In this document: positions 26,340 through 34,640 of the stretch, one piece after another | Numbering within the stretch: position 1 is the first letter of the stretch | Layout of the letters: each line of letters starts with the position of its first letter | Source of the DNA: Marivirga aurantiaca | GTDB taxonomy: Bacteria > Bacteroidota > Bacteroidia > Cytophagales > Cyclobacteriaceae | Assembly (NCBI RefSeq): GCF_016679925.1 | Contig: NZ_JAEQBW010000001.1 | Coordinates: forward strand, 248,001 to 312,000 | Length of the DNA stretch: 64,000 nucleotides | Reading direction: 5' to 3' | Position numbers and translations under genes: made by a program | Notes under the pieces: generated by a model | Seen by the model: the letters and a program-made list of their open reading frames with translations, nothing else | Database searches by the model: none | Told to the model about the DNA's origin: nothing

Positions 26340-26838
26340 AGTCTATTTTGTAATAATCAAAAAAGAATATCCAAATATAGTGAAATATTATTGCTTCTTT
26401 ATCATTCACACCAATCTCAAATTGCGAAATCATTTTATCTACTACTTCATTAGCAATACTTTTAGATTTACTCAGCACAATATTAGTTGTTCTATCCTCA
26501 ATGTCAATTGGCCATATGCCAGGTCGTTTAATCGAATAACTAAAATCTTTAGTGATCACGTACATTTCTTTCACATTATGAAAAATTGCCATTCTAATAT
26601 CTTCAATAGAAAAGGTGTTGTTAGATGGGTGGTTATGGATCAATTGAGCGTCTTTAAACTCAAAAAGATATTGCGGAGGTATATTTATAAAATTCGATTC
26701 TCCAACAAATTTTCTGATTTGCCGACCGTCTTTCATTATATAAAGATGTTCGATAGGATGATATCGAAGTTTACTTATAGCTTCTTTAAGAGACTTTACT
26801 TTATCTCTTGGTACGGGAAAGTGATACTTTTCTTTCAT
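26308..26838 (-). CDS. JAMM/JAB-motif metalloprotein inside the cas operon
   Basis: The 176-residue protein carries a JAMM-type zinc site: AQLIHNHPSNNTFSIEDIR gives H68-N-H70-P, S77 and D80, with E30 of HPIEHLYIMKDG as the likely catalytic glutamate. This form of JAB domain is known from phage-related and toxin-associated proteins; others are deubiquitinase-like peptidases. It is transcribed against the cas genes. Only 20 bp separate its ATG from the T tract of the crRNA-like RNA, with no promoter of its own between, so its message probably comes by read-through from the promoter at 26966-26996. Peptidase activity and any toxic role are inferences. Confidence 0.8.
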   Translation of the reverse strand: MKEKYHFPVPRDKVKSLKEAISKLRYHPIEHLYIMKDGRQIRKFVGESNFINIPPQYLFEFKDAQLIHNHPSNNTFSIEDIRMAIFHNVKEMYVITKDFSYSIKRPGIWPIDIEDRTTNIVLSKSKSIANEVVDKMISQFEIGVNDKEAIIFHYIWIFFFDYYKIDYERKEHSKNI

Positions 26839-26858
26839 GAAATGCTCTGTATTGAAGT

Positions 26859-26888
26859 AAAAAAACCGGAGACTATAAAAATCTCCGG
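26859..26888 (-). terminator. Intrinsic terminator of the crRNA-like RNA
   Basis: On the minus strand CCGGAGA and TCTCCGG form a 7-bp stem over a 9-nt loop, followed by TTTTTTT (26865-26859). The JAMM gene starts 20 bp beyond. Confidence 0.85.
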
Positions 26889-26960
26889 GAAATCCATAAT
26901 GGTGCGATTAAGCTTCTTTTTAAGAATAAAGAGTTATTTTTCAATGCCGTCAATGGATTT
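26859..26960 (-). ncRNA. crRNA-like RNA (mini-CRISPR) aimed at its own promoter
   Basis: Read on the minus strand, the predicted ~100-nt RNA has a degenerate repeat at 26960-26938 ending in the handle ATTGAAAA (CRISPR handle: ATTGAAAT), then a 23-nt spacer-like part at 26937-26915. From 26912 down follows CTTAATCGCACCAT, identical to bases 3-16 of the array repeat; the next bases TATGGATTT keep the CCA-n3-TGG stem of the repeat and change only the loop. It ends at an intrinsic terminator. The spacer-like part begins ATAACTCTTTA and matches 27003-26981. This is the layout of CreA/CreR RNAs, which load Cascade for repression and not cleavage. Expression and loading are inferred. Confidence 0.82.
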
Positions 26961-26965
26961 CATAA

Positions 26966-26996
26966 CAAAGATATAATAAATTACTATAAGATTAAA
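26966..26996 (-). promoter_or_regulatory. Promoter of the crRNA-like RNA and JAMM genes
   Basis: On the minus strand TATCTTTG (26973-26966) matches TAnnTTTG exactly; TTTA (26996-26993) lies 19 bp upstream at the place of the TTTG -33 element. Start of transcription is expected near 26960. Confidence 0.7.
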
Positions 26997-27006
26997 GAGT
27001 TATTGG
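26981..27006 (-). promoter_or_regulatory. Protospacer-like target with CCA PAM
   Basis: Minus-strand bases 27006-27004 are CCA, a usual type I-B PAM. The next 23 bases match the spacer-like part of the RNA at positions 1-11, 13-17, 19 and 23. Mismatches at 12 and 18 fall on the every-sixth bases that Cascade flips out, and 20-22 also differ. The site covers the -33 element of the same promoter. Confidence 0.78.
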
Positions 27007-27124
27007 TATAGCTGATTTATTTATTAACTTGTAACCTTAATATAAACATGTGTAAAATAAATAACTCTATCAAAAAAACGGAAGGCTAGAAAACCATGCG
27101 GATTGAGGGAAAGAAAATAAGAAT

Positions 27125-27781
27125 ATGAGATTGATTTTAAAAATTTCGGCTAATAAAAGCGCAGTACCCTTTGACTACCAAAAATATCTGGTAGGAGCCT
27201 TTCATAAATGGCTTGGAAAGAATGAAGTACATGATGATGTTTCACTTTATTCATTGTCCTGGTTGCAGGGAGGTCAGAGGATTAAGGATGGATTAAATTT
27301 TAGAAATGGCGCAGAATGGGCGATTAGTACTTATGATGTGGGATTGCTTAAAAGGTTGATCCAAAACATTCAAGATGATCCGGAAATCAATTTTGGAATG
27401 AAAGTGGAAGGAGTAACTATTTGCCAGGAACCAAAATTTGAAGAAAAACACAGGTTTTTACTCTCCAGCCCAGTCTTTATTAAAAGACAAGAAGGAGAAA
27501 GAACAAAGTTTTATCTCTTTTCAGATAAAGAAAGTGGAGAGCTTATGACTTCTACTTTAAAGAATAAACTCAAAAAGGCAGGTCTTAATCAAGAAGGCTT
27601 AAAAGTATATTTTGATCCTAATTATCAGAACCCTAAAACAAAAATGATCACTTTTAATGGCATTGATTGTAGGGCAAGTATGTGCCCTGTCATTATAGAA
27701 GGAAGTCCGGAACAATTGGCATTTGCGTGGAATGTTGGAATTGGAAATTCAACGGGGATAGGATTTGGTGCTTTAAAATAG
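27125..27781 (+). CDS. cas6: CRISPR endoribonuclease Cas6, second copy
   Basis: The 218-residue protein ends with the Cas6/RAMP glycine-rich loop AWNVGIGNSTGIGFGALK and starts with a RAMP strand MRLILKISANKSAVPFDYQKYL. A candidate catalytic histidine is in LVGAFHKWLG (His ~28). It is shorter than, and little like, the first Cas6. One of the two may process array crRNA and the other serve a different role, such as the crRNA-like RNA. It begins the run toward cas5 and cas3. Confidence 0.88.
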   Translation: MRLILKISANKSAVPFDYQKYLVGAFHKWLGKNEVHDDVSLYSLSWLQGGQRIKDGLNFRNGAEWAISTYDVGLLKRLIQNIQDDPEINFGMKVEGVTICQEPKFEEKHRFLLSSPVFIKRQEGERTKFYLFSDKESGELMTSTLKNKLKKAGLNQEGLKVYFDPNYQNPKTKMITFNGIDCRASMCPVIIEGSPEQLAFAWNVGIGNSTGIGFGALK

Positions 27782-27791
27782 AAATTAACAG

Positions 27792-27820
27792 ACCCGTAAT
27801 GTTTTCAAAACCTTGCGGGT
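27792..27820. repeat. ACCCGCAAGGTTTT hairpin repeat, copy 1
   Basis: ACCCGTAATGTTTT pairs with AAAACCTTGCGGGT (two mismatches). The same element occurs at 33046, 34641 and 40409, all within the CRISPR locus. It lies between the second cas6 and cas5. Confidence 0.85.
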
Positions 27821-27836
27821 TTAAAACACAGATAAT

Positions 27837-28421
27837 ATGAACTATTATGTAGTTAAATATTCAGGGCCATTTGGTTTTATTAAACCATGGACGGCAGTAA
27901 GGGATAGTGAAACTTTCAGTCAGCAGTTTTTGACGCCCTCCATAGTAGAGGGTATTGAAAAGAAGTTGTTTCCTGAAACACTCGCGATTTCGGGTATTAC
28001 TAAAATTGCAGGGCATCGCATTTCTTATGATCAGGTATCCGGACAACAAGAAGTTATTCAAACCCGTGGTTGGAACTCTACAAAAAAAGGCAAGGAATTC
28101 CTTTTTGACCGTCCCAAGGCTATTTTAATTAGAGGAGTACTTCAAAACCCAATTCTTCACCTTGCATTTTTGAATAAAGAAGATGCAATAAATGCTGCAA
28201 AACAACATGTGTGCCTATGTCGAAATGAAGACTTGTTATTCCCTGAATTAGTTTCAGAGAGTACAAAAGAAGAGTTTGAAACAAATGATAAAAGATATGC
28301 CGGATTTGAGCTTGTATTTGAGAAAAATGAGAAATCTTTTTTAGTGGGTTATCATAGAGTAAGTAATGAACCTATGCATGGATGGATACGCGTAGTTGGA
28401 CAACCTGTAAATGCGTTATAA
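27837..28421 (+). CDS. cas5: Cas5-like Cascade subunit
   Basis: The 194-residue protein begins NYYVVKYSGPFGFIKPWTAV and continues with a QQFLTPSIVEGI segment, which parallels the first strand and glycine helix of Cas5 proteins (F-x-G-P-x-G-x-F ... P-x-P-S-x-x-x-G). Cas5 caps the 5' handle of crRNA in Cascade. Its stop codon abuts the cas3 ATG. Its place before cas3, not after cas7, is unusual for type I-B. The call rests on the N-terminal pattern and on every other core gene being accounted for. Confidence 0.72.
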   Translation: MNYYVVKYSGPFGFIKPWTAVRDSETFSQQFLTPSIVEGIEKKLFPETLAISGITKIAGHRISYDQVSGQQEVIQTRGWNSTKKGKEFLFDRPKAILIRGVLQNPILHLAFLNKEDAINAAKQHVCLCRNEDLLFPELVSESTKEEFETNDKRYAGFELVFEKNEKSFLVGYHRVSNEPMHGWIRVVGQPVNAL

Positions 28422-30569
28422 ATGAATAGACTACTAGCAAAATCAGCCCCTGAATGGACTTCACTAAAAAATCATTTGCTCCATGTTTCTTACGCAGCTA
28501 AGTCATTTGCTTCCTATCTGAACATGGATGAAGAATTAGCTTACAATGGTGCTATTCTTCACGATATAGGCAAGTCGCATACTGAATTTCAAAAAAGATT
28601 GACGTCTTCAAGCAGAAATTCGAAGGTATTGAGGCATGAAATAAGTTCTCTGCTATTTCTTTCTGTATTTCCAGTTGAGCAAAAATCTCAATTAATAGAA
28701 ATGGTTGCAGGGCATCATAAATCTATAAAGAATGATGCAGGTGATAAAGGATTGCTGGATTTGGAAGACGGCTATGATTATGAAGATTATCACATAGGTA
28801 AATGGAAAGAATGGAGTCCTGCTGCATTTGAACTTCTAAATGACTTAGGAATCAGTTGCGAGCCTTTTTCAGAAGATGTGGCAAGAGAAAACTTATCCAT
28901 TGCAGTAAATTATTGCCAGAAAAAATCTAAGGAAAGAGGCTATTCAGAATGGAGGGGTCTACTCATGGGCGCTGACCATTATGCATCAGCCTTGATTGAT
29001 GAAACACAAAATAAATTAGAAAAGGCTTTTAAAGTTCCTAATCTGACTTTCTTCAACCGAACGCATAAGCTATATCCTTTATCGTTAAAAGATACCAATT
29101 CTCCTAAAAAACACACTATTGTAGTTGCAAGTACCGGAGCGGGAAAAACAGACTTTCTGTTTAAAAGAACAAAAGGAAGAGTTTTTTACACACTTCCTTT
29201 TCAAGCTTCTATCAATGCAATGTTTAAGCGTCTTGCACAAGATTTAGAACCAACTAATCCTGATCTGGATATCCGTGTATTGCACTCGGCTTCAATGGTA
29301 GTTAAAAGGAAAGGAGCTGAGGAAGAAACTGCACTGCAATCACTTTTTGGTTCATCTATTAAAATTTTAACACCGCACCAGTTAGCTTCAATTGCCTTTG
29401 GAATGAGAGGGTTTGAAGCATTGATATTGGATTTAAAAGGCTGTGATATTATTCTGGATGAGATTCACACCTATACAGGTGTTTCACAGGCTATCGTATT
29501 AAAGTTGGTACAGATACTAAATCAACTGGATTGTGGCATCCATATCGGAACTGCCACTATGCCTACTGAATTATATGCCAAAATTTTGGAAGTGTTGGGG
29601 GATGATGTTTTAGAGATCAAGTTAAGTGATGAAGAGATGGATCAATTTGATCGACATGAAATTCATAAAATTAAATCATTCAATGATGCTACTGAACGAA
29701 TTGATCAGGCTATTGTAAAAAATGAAAAGACACTAATTGTATTTAATAGAGTAGCAAGAGCACAGGAAGCGTATTTGTCATTAAAAAATGAATATCCGGA
29801 TGTTCCTATTTTACTACTTCATAGTAGATTCAAACGTGGAGATCGCAATGAAAAGGAAAAAGTATTAATGGGGTTGGATGAGGAAGGAAAATCTCTTGAG
29901 GAATTCAATACCTCATCCAAAGCTTGTATAGTTGTGTCCACTCAAATTGTTGAAGTTAGTTTAGATATTAGCTTCGATTTAATGATTACTGAAACAGCAC
30001 CTATTGATGCACTTATTCAGAGGTTTGGCAGAGTAAACAGGAAAAGAACAGCCGCTACAATTGGTAAAACTAAGCCTGTTTATGTGATTCCGCCACCTGA
30101 GAATAAAAATGACGCTCTGCCTTACGATGTAGAGGTTTTAAAAAGATCATTTGAAATTTTGCCTGACAAACAAGTATTGAAGGAAAGGGAATTACAGACG
30201 AAAATCGATTATGTATTTCCTAGTATAGATTTTCTAAATATAGAAGAGCATGCTGTTTTTAAAGCAGATGGAAAGATTTCTATTGATCAGTTAACTCACA
30301 GAAGTAAATCAATACTTTTTGAATTGTTAGAAATTGATTCCGTTTCCTGCATTTGTGAAGGGGATTTAGATGAATATGAAAATTCCTATTTTGAGAGGAG
30401 GTTGGAATTAGAAATACCTATTAGATATTATGCTGTACGCAATTTGAATCAGGCACAAAAAGGGAATAAACCTTTTGTTATACCGGATAAAGCCTATGAG
30501 TACCATTCCGGTTTGGATGTGAGAAAGATTTCAGAGAATAATTTTGACGTAAACAATCAACTACTATGA
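28422..30569 (+). CDS. cas3: Cas3 helicase-nuclease
   Basis: The 715-residue protein joins an N-terminal HD nuclease (AILHDIGKSHTEF near residue 47, later VAGHHKS) to a superfamily 2 helicase with Walker A ASTGAGKTD near 240, DEIH near 345, SAT-like IGTATMP and the motif VI QRFGRVNRKR near 532. Cas3 is recruited by target-bound Cascade and degrades the displaced strand. It directly follows cas5 and overlaps cas8 by 4 bp (ATGA), so all three are one translation unit. Confidence 0.97.
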   Translation: MNRLLAKSAPEWTSLKNHLLHVSYAAKSFASYLNMDEELAYNGAILHDIGKSHTEFQKRLTSSSRNSKVLRHEISSLLFLSVFPVEQKSQLIEMVAGHHKSIKNDAGDKGLLDLEDGYDYEDYHIGKWKEWSPAAFELLNDLGISCEPFSEDVARENLSIAVNYCQKKSKERGYSEWRGLLMGADHYASALIDETQNKLEKAFKVPNLTFFNRTHKLYPLSLKDTNSPKKHTIVVASTGAGKTDFLFKRTKGRVFYTLPFQASINAMFKRLAQDLEPTNPDLDIRVLHSASMVVKRKGAEEETALQSLFGSSIKILTPHQLASIAFGMRGFEALILDLKGCDIILDEIHTYTGVSQAIVLKLVQILNQLDCGIHIGTATMPTELYAKILEVLGDDVLEIKLSDEEMDQFDRHEIHKIKSFNDATERIDQAIVKNEKTLIVFNRVARAQEAYLSLKNEYPDVPILLLHSRFKRGDRNEKEKVLMGLDEEGKSLEEFNTSSKACIVVSTQIVEVSLDISFDLMITETAPIDALIQRFGRVNRKRTAATIGKTKPVYVIPPPENKNDALPYDVEVLKRSFEILPDKQVLKERELQTKIDYVFPSIDFLNIEEHAVFKADGKISIDQLTHRSKSILFELLEIDSVSCICEGDLDEYENSYFERRLELEIPIRYYAVRNLNQAQKGNKPFVIPDKAYEYHSGLDVRKISENNFDVNNQLL

Positions 30570-31882
30570 TACCATCAGTAATTGGCAAGACCTTTTTGAA
30601 GACGTACAATGAGAAGTACAATAAACAATTTTCTCCAAAAGAATTCTTTGAGAAAGAATATTGGGAATTGTTCTATAACCATCCTAAATATCTCCAATGG
30701 GTAACAAACTCTCCTTTTGTTCAAATGAAGAAGGGACAAAAGCCTCATCTATTGACAGAAATTGACAGAAAGGAAAAATTGGAAAATTTATTTGAGAAGG
30801 CAGAGAATGAAATTCCTGATGCCAGCTTTGCTTTAGGATTTCCTGCGTCTGAATCCAAAGAATTTGCCAGCACATCAGGTTTGGTAAGTGAAGTGTTGAT
30901 TCCTGTGGATGAAGATGAAGTTTACCTATCATGGATTGGAAGCAGTTTGGGAATAGGTGTAGCAGGTGGATTTACCATCCTTTTTGATGACCCTGTCATT
31001 ACATTACAAACTTATGAAGGTTGGAAGGTTTATCGTAAGTATTTGAATGATCCTGTACTGGAAAAATTGAGAGGAAACCAGATTAATACATGGAATGGCC
31101 AATGGCTAACCTATTCACTCAACCCAGAGGATTATAGAGAAGATTTTGATTTTTCAACGCTTTATAATCACAAGATTTTTAAAGTGGATACATCCTTGAC
31201 GGAGGTAAATACAGTACAATGGTCTCGCCTATTTTTTAGTCTGTCACTCCAGTTTTCTCAAGAAGAGATGATGGGATATGTTTACGGGTTTGGACAAACC
31301 AATAAAACTATTGGCTTTATTCCTTTCCAATTCAAATCTGGAAATCAGATCAAAGATGTTTATAAGCAATTATTTGGTGGGATTTATTCCAACCCTAAAG
31401 ATTTTGAGAGCCTATTTGGTATGCACATCAAAAGAGCTTGTGAATTAGGTAGTATTGGATTGCAGGCATTAAGGCCCGATGGCCTTAAAAAATATATGAA
31501 GGAAGATAAAAATCTAACCTTTAAAAAAGAAGAAGACACAATAAATTATCAAGCATATAAAACCTGGTTAGTAGCTATGTTAACAAAAAACAAAGAAGAA
31601 ATCACAGATTATACTATGGATTTAGCTAAGATTATCCAAAAGTATAGAGCAGGCGGGACGAAATTGGATCGAAAAACCCTCATTGAAAAAGAACTATTTG
31701 CCTCTCCTTCCAAAAAGGGCTTTATAGAAGCACTTACGAAGATGATTAAAGATTTAGATGGTGGAGATCTCCTTAACATTAAACAGCTTAAAGATGAAGT
31801 ACATCTTATGACAAATGAAGAGTATGGATATTTCTGTACACTACTCAAATTTGACTATGCTTTTGTCGAACGACAAGCTTAA
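30566..31882 (+). CDS. cas8b: Cas8-like large subunit of Cascade
   Basis: The 438-residue protein has no motif I can name, but it sits between cas3 and cas7 where the large subunit belongs. Its ATG overlaps the cas3 stop. It is smaller than many Cas8b proteins, as in the Bacteroidota branch of I-B. The C-terminal third is helical, like the Cas8 C-terminal/small-subunit part. Cas8 reads the PAM and recruits Cas3. The name is from position. Confidence 0.75.
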   Translation: MIPSVIGKTFLKTYNEKYNKQFSPKEFFEKEYWELFYNHPKYLQWVTNSPFVQMKKGQKPHLLTEIDRKEKLENLFEKAENEIPDASFALGFPASESKEFASTSGLVSEVLIPVDEDEVYLSWIGSSLGIGVAGGFTILFDDPVITLQTYEGWKVYRKYLNDPVLEKLRGNQINTWNGQWLTYSLNPEDYREDFDFSTLYNHKIFKVDTSLTEVNTVQWSRLFFSLSLQFSQEEMMGYVYGFGQTNKTIGFIPFQFKSGNQIKDVYKQLFGGIYSNPKDFESLFGMHIKRACELGSIGLQALRPDGLKKYMKEDKNLTFKKEEDTINYQAYKTWLVAMLTKNKEEITDYTMDLAKIIQKYRAGGTKLDRKTLIEKELFASPSKKGFIEALTKMIKDLDGGDLLNIKQLKDEVHLMTNEEYGYFCTLLKFDYAFVERQA

Positions 31883-31943
31883 TATTCTTTCCAAGTATTC
31901 AAAGTAGAAATATTATCAACAAGAACATTTAAAAAATATTATT

Positions 31944-33023
31944 ATGAACACAATATATATAAGAACATTAAAAAGAGCGGAGCATACAGTTTTCAATGTA
32001 TCAGATGGACAAAAATATTATTATGATGCTCAATTTAATAAAAGAATACCTTTTTCCAGTGGTCAGCAAGTTAAAAGATCTTTAGTTGATACACTTTGTG
32101 AAGCCATTAACCAGACTCCATCTCCCACTACCTTTCTATTTGATGTTAACAAGCAGAAAGAGCTTACAGAAGGAGAAGTATATGGGACATGTGATCCTAC
32201 ATACGCTGATCAATTGTTCGGTGGGTGGATGAAGGCATCTAAAAAAGATAAATCTGGATTGGTCAAACAAGAAAGAACTTTAAAAAGAAGGAGTCCTTTA
32301 TCAATTTCAGCGATGAGGGCGTTACATCCACTTTTAGCAGGATTAGATAGTGAAAATGCTTCTTTTGATAGAAGTGATCGCCCGAATAATAAGGTAATAG
32401 TTCGAGACGAGAAAAATAATGAACTTAATGAAGAAGAAATAGTAACTCTACTGGAAGGAAAAGACAGAAGTCTTAGCCGAAAATGGATACCAAATAACAG
32501 CAGAGCAACAGGATTATTTGTATTTGATATTGCAATTGATTTAAGACGTCTTTTTACCGTCAGCACCAATCAGTTAGAGCCTGAAATGTCCGATGAGACT
32601 ATTGAAAAGCTAAAAGCAGAGGGTTGGATTGAATCGGAAAATGTGTTTGGTAAATGTCTGGTAGCACCGAAGGATTTGCGTGAAAAGTGGATTCCTGGTT
32701 TAGCTAAAGCGATCATAAACTGGAGAATTACCTCTAATCAATCGCGTACTTTTAGTTTGATGGATACTCTAGCTCTTTCCATAAGCGATAATGCTAATTT
32801 AATTGCAGGAAGTATACGTTCTAAACTTTCGGAAGAGGATTCAAGGAAAGCCGACCCTATTGTTGATGAAAGCATCAATGGGGTAGACACTTTTGTGACT
32901 CTTCAGGCTGGTGCATATATTCATACTAAAAGTGAGAAAGTTGATGCATTGGAGTCGGCAGAAAAAACGCTTGTAGCGCTAATGAAAGCATTCGACTACG
33001 AAAATCAACTAGAAAGAGAATGA
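31944..33023 (+). CDS. cas7: Cas7 backbone subunit of Cascade
   Basis: The 359-residue protein starts with a RAMP-like strand (NTIYIRTLKRAEHTVFNV). It has PFSSGQQVKRSLVD, where DevR/Csh2-type Cas7 proteins carry their crRNA-contacting loop, and the later RATGLFVFDIAIDLRRLF strand. Cas7 polymerises along the crRNA and makes the every-sixth-base kink. It follows cas8 by 61 bp and is followed by a hairpin repeat, then cas4. Confidence 0.88.
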   Translation: MNTIYIRTLKRAEHTVFNVSDGQKYYYDAQFNKRIPFSSGQQVKRSLVDTLCEAINQTPSPTTFLFDVNKQKELTEGEVYGTCDPTYADQLFGGWMKASKKDKSGLVKQERTLKRRSPLSISAMRALHPLLAGLDSENASFDRSDRPNNKVIVRDEKNNELNEEEIVTLLEGKDRSLSRKWIPNNSRATGLFVFDIAIDLRRLFTVSTNQLEPEMSDETIEKLKAEGWIESENVFGKCLVAPKDLREKWIPGLAKAIINWRITSNQSRTFSLMDTLALSISDNANLIAGSIRSKLSEEDSRKADPIVDESINGVDTFVTLQAGAYIHTKSEKVDALESAEKTLVALMKAFDYENQLERE

Positions 33024-33045
33024 AATTCATATGATTACCCCAAAA

Positions 33046-33074
33046 ACCCGCAAGGTTCCCAAAACCTTGCGGGT
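33046..33074. repeat. ACCCGCAAGGTTTT hairpin repeat, copy 2
   Basis: ACCCGCAAGGTT and AACCTTGCGGGT form a perfect 12-bp stem. It separates the effector genes (cas5-cas3-cas8-cas7) from the adaptation genes (cas4-cas1-cas2) and may end or lessen transcription. Confidence 0.9.
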
Positions 33075-33087
33075 TTAAAAGAAAAAA

Positions 33088-33600
33088 ATGCCCATCACTG
33101 GAACCCATATCGCCTACCTCCACACCTGCCATCGAAAGCTATGGCTTTTTGCTCATAGCATACAAATGGAGCATACTTCTCAGGTAGTGGCAGAAGGAAA
33201 ATTGATAGGTGAAACTTCTTATGCTGAAAGGGCTCAAAAATATACTGAACTAGCCATTGACGGCATTAAAATAGATTTTTACGATGCAAAAAATAAAGTA
33301 GTACATGAAGTAAAAAAATCCGACAAGGTGGAAAAAGCTCATATAGCACAGGTAAAGTATTACCTGTATATACTGGCTAAAAATGGGATGCCGCATGCTT
33401 CAGCTATAATTGAATATCCTAAAATGAGGCAAAAAGAAATTGTGGAATGGCAAGAGGAAGACCAATCGGAAGTAGAGGAATGGATAAAAGGCGTAGAAGA
33501 AATCATGCATCAAAACGAATGTCCACCATTAGTGAAATTAAAAATATGTAAAAAATGCAGCTATTATGATTTTTGCTATTCCGGTGAGCTAACGGAATAA
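33088..33600 (+). CDS. cas4: Cas4 iron-sulfur exonuclease
   Basis: The 170-residue protein has the four Cas4 cysteines: C14 in YLHTCHRKLWLF and C154, C157 and C163 in KICKKCSYYDFC, for a [4Fe-4S] cluster. Between them lie the PD-(D/E)XK residues GIKIDFYD and VVHEVKKSDK. Cas4 trims prespacers and selects PAM and orientation with Cas1-Cas2. It comes 23 bp before cas1. Confidence 0.96.
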   Translation: MPITGTHIAYLHTCHRKLWLFAHSIQMEHTSQVVAEGKLIGETSYAERAQKYTELAIDGIKIDFYDAKNKVVHEVKKSDKVEKAHIAQVKYYLYILAKNGMPHASAIIEYPKMRQKEIVEWQEEDQSEVEEWIKGVEEIMHQNECPPLVKLKICKKCSYYDFCYSGELTE

Positions 33601-33623
33601 GAAGTACACATAAAATTCTGTCA

Positions 33624-34628
33624 ATGAAGAAAACCTACTACTTATTTAACCCAGGTCGTTTGAGCCGCAAAGACAACACCTTAAAGTTCACGCCTGTTGA
33701 TGAAAATGGAAAGGAAGAAAAACCGAAATACATTCCAGTTGAAGGGGTATCTGATTTATATTGTTTTGGTTCCTTAGACACCAACAGTGCGATGTACAAT
33801 TTCTTGGGCAAACAAGGCATCAGCATCCACTTTTTTGATTATTATGAACATTACACCGGTAGTTTTCAGCCCAAGGAATATTTATTGGCAGGTAAAATGC
33901 AAATAGAGCAAACTTCCCATTATTTAGACACCTATAAGCGACAATTAATTGCCAAAAGATTTATAGAGGGCGCATCATTTAATATCACGAAAAACCTTAG
34001 GTATTATCTTAAAAGAGACCGAGAGGTAAATGATCATCTTGAACGTATTCTGGAATTTAGCCAGCAAATTGAAAATACTACCGAAATCCCTAACCTTATG
34101 GGAATAGAAGGTAATATCAGGCAGGTTTATTATGATTCTTTTAACATTATTGTTAAAGATCATGCTATGGAGGGAAGAAGTAAACAACCTCCAATGAATG
34201 AAATTAACGCACTTATTTCATTTGGAAATATGATGTGTTATACCTTGTGCCTGGACCAGATTTATCATACTCAGCTAAACCCCACCATCAGTTTTTTACA
34301 TGAGCCCGGCTACAGGCGCTACTCTTTGGCGCTGGATTTAGCAGAAATTTTTAAACCTATTTTAGTGGACAGAACAATTTTTCGTGTTCTAAATAAAAAG
34401 GAAGTACAATCAAAGGATTTTGATTTCCATGTGAATAAAGTAGTATTAAAGGAGTCGGGGAAGAAAGCTTTTATAAGGGCTTTTGAAGAGCGGCTGAATG
34501 AAACCATAAAACACAGAACGCTAAACAAGAGTGTAAGCTATAAGCATTTGGTAAAGTTGGAATGTTATAAATTGAGTAAGCACTTGTTAGGTATTGAAAC
34601 TTATAAACCTTTTAAAATTTGGTGGTAG
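33624..34628 (+). CDS. cas1: Cas1 integrase
   Basis: The 334-residue Cas1 of the I-B type has its metal ligands at E162 (NLMGIEGNIRQ), His in TISFLHEPGYRRYSL near 227 and Asp in LALDLAEIFKP near 240. Cas1 with Cas2 inserts prespacers at the leader end of the array. It is preceded by cas4 and followed by a hairpin repeat/terminator. Confidence 0.98.
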   Translation: MKKTYYLFNPGRLSRKDNTLKFTPVDENGKEEKPKYIPVEGVSDLYCFGSLDTNSAMYNFLGKQGISIHFFDYYEHYTGSFQPKEYLLAGKMQIEQTSHYLDTYKRQLIAKRFIEGASFNITKNLRYYLKRDREVNDHLERILEFSQQIENTTEIPNLMGIEGNIRQVYYDSFNIIVKDHAMEGRSKQPPMNEINALISFGNMMCYTLCLDQIYHTQLNPTISFLHEPGYRRYSLALDLAEIFKPILVDRTIFRVLNKKEVQSKDFDFHVNKVVLKESGKKAFIRAFEERLNETIKHRTLNKSVSYKHLVKLECYKLSKHLLGIETYKPFKIWW

Positions 34629-34640
34629 AGCAGTTTGTAA

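Noticed and set aside
26941-26970. Nine-codon frame MKSIDGIEK at the start of the crRNA-like RNA
   Set aside because: Too short and explained by the repeat-like sequence; the expected transcription start lies within or after its ATG.
26116-26976. 286-codon plus-strand frame opposite the JAMM pair
   Set aside because: It overlaps the end of cas6 and runs antisense through the JAMM motif gene and the RNA; hydrophobic low-complexity product with no family, so a shadow.
27061-27070. Second partial match (ATAACTCTAT) to the guide of the crRNA-like RNA, plus strand
   Set aside because: Only 8 contiguous bases match and the flank is TAA, not a known I-B PAM. The site at 26981-27006 is far better.
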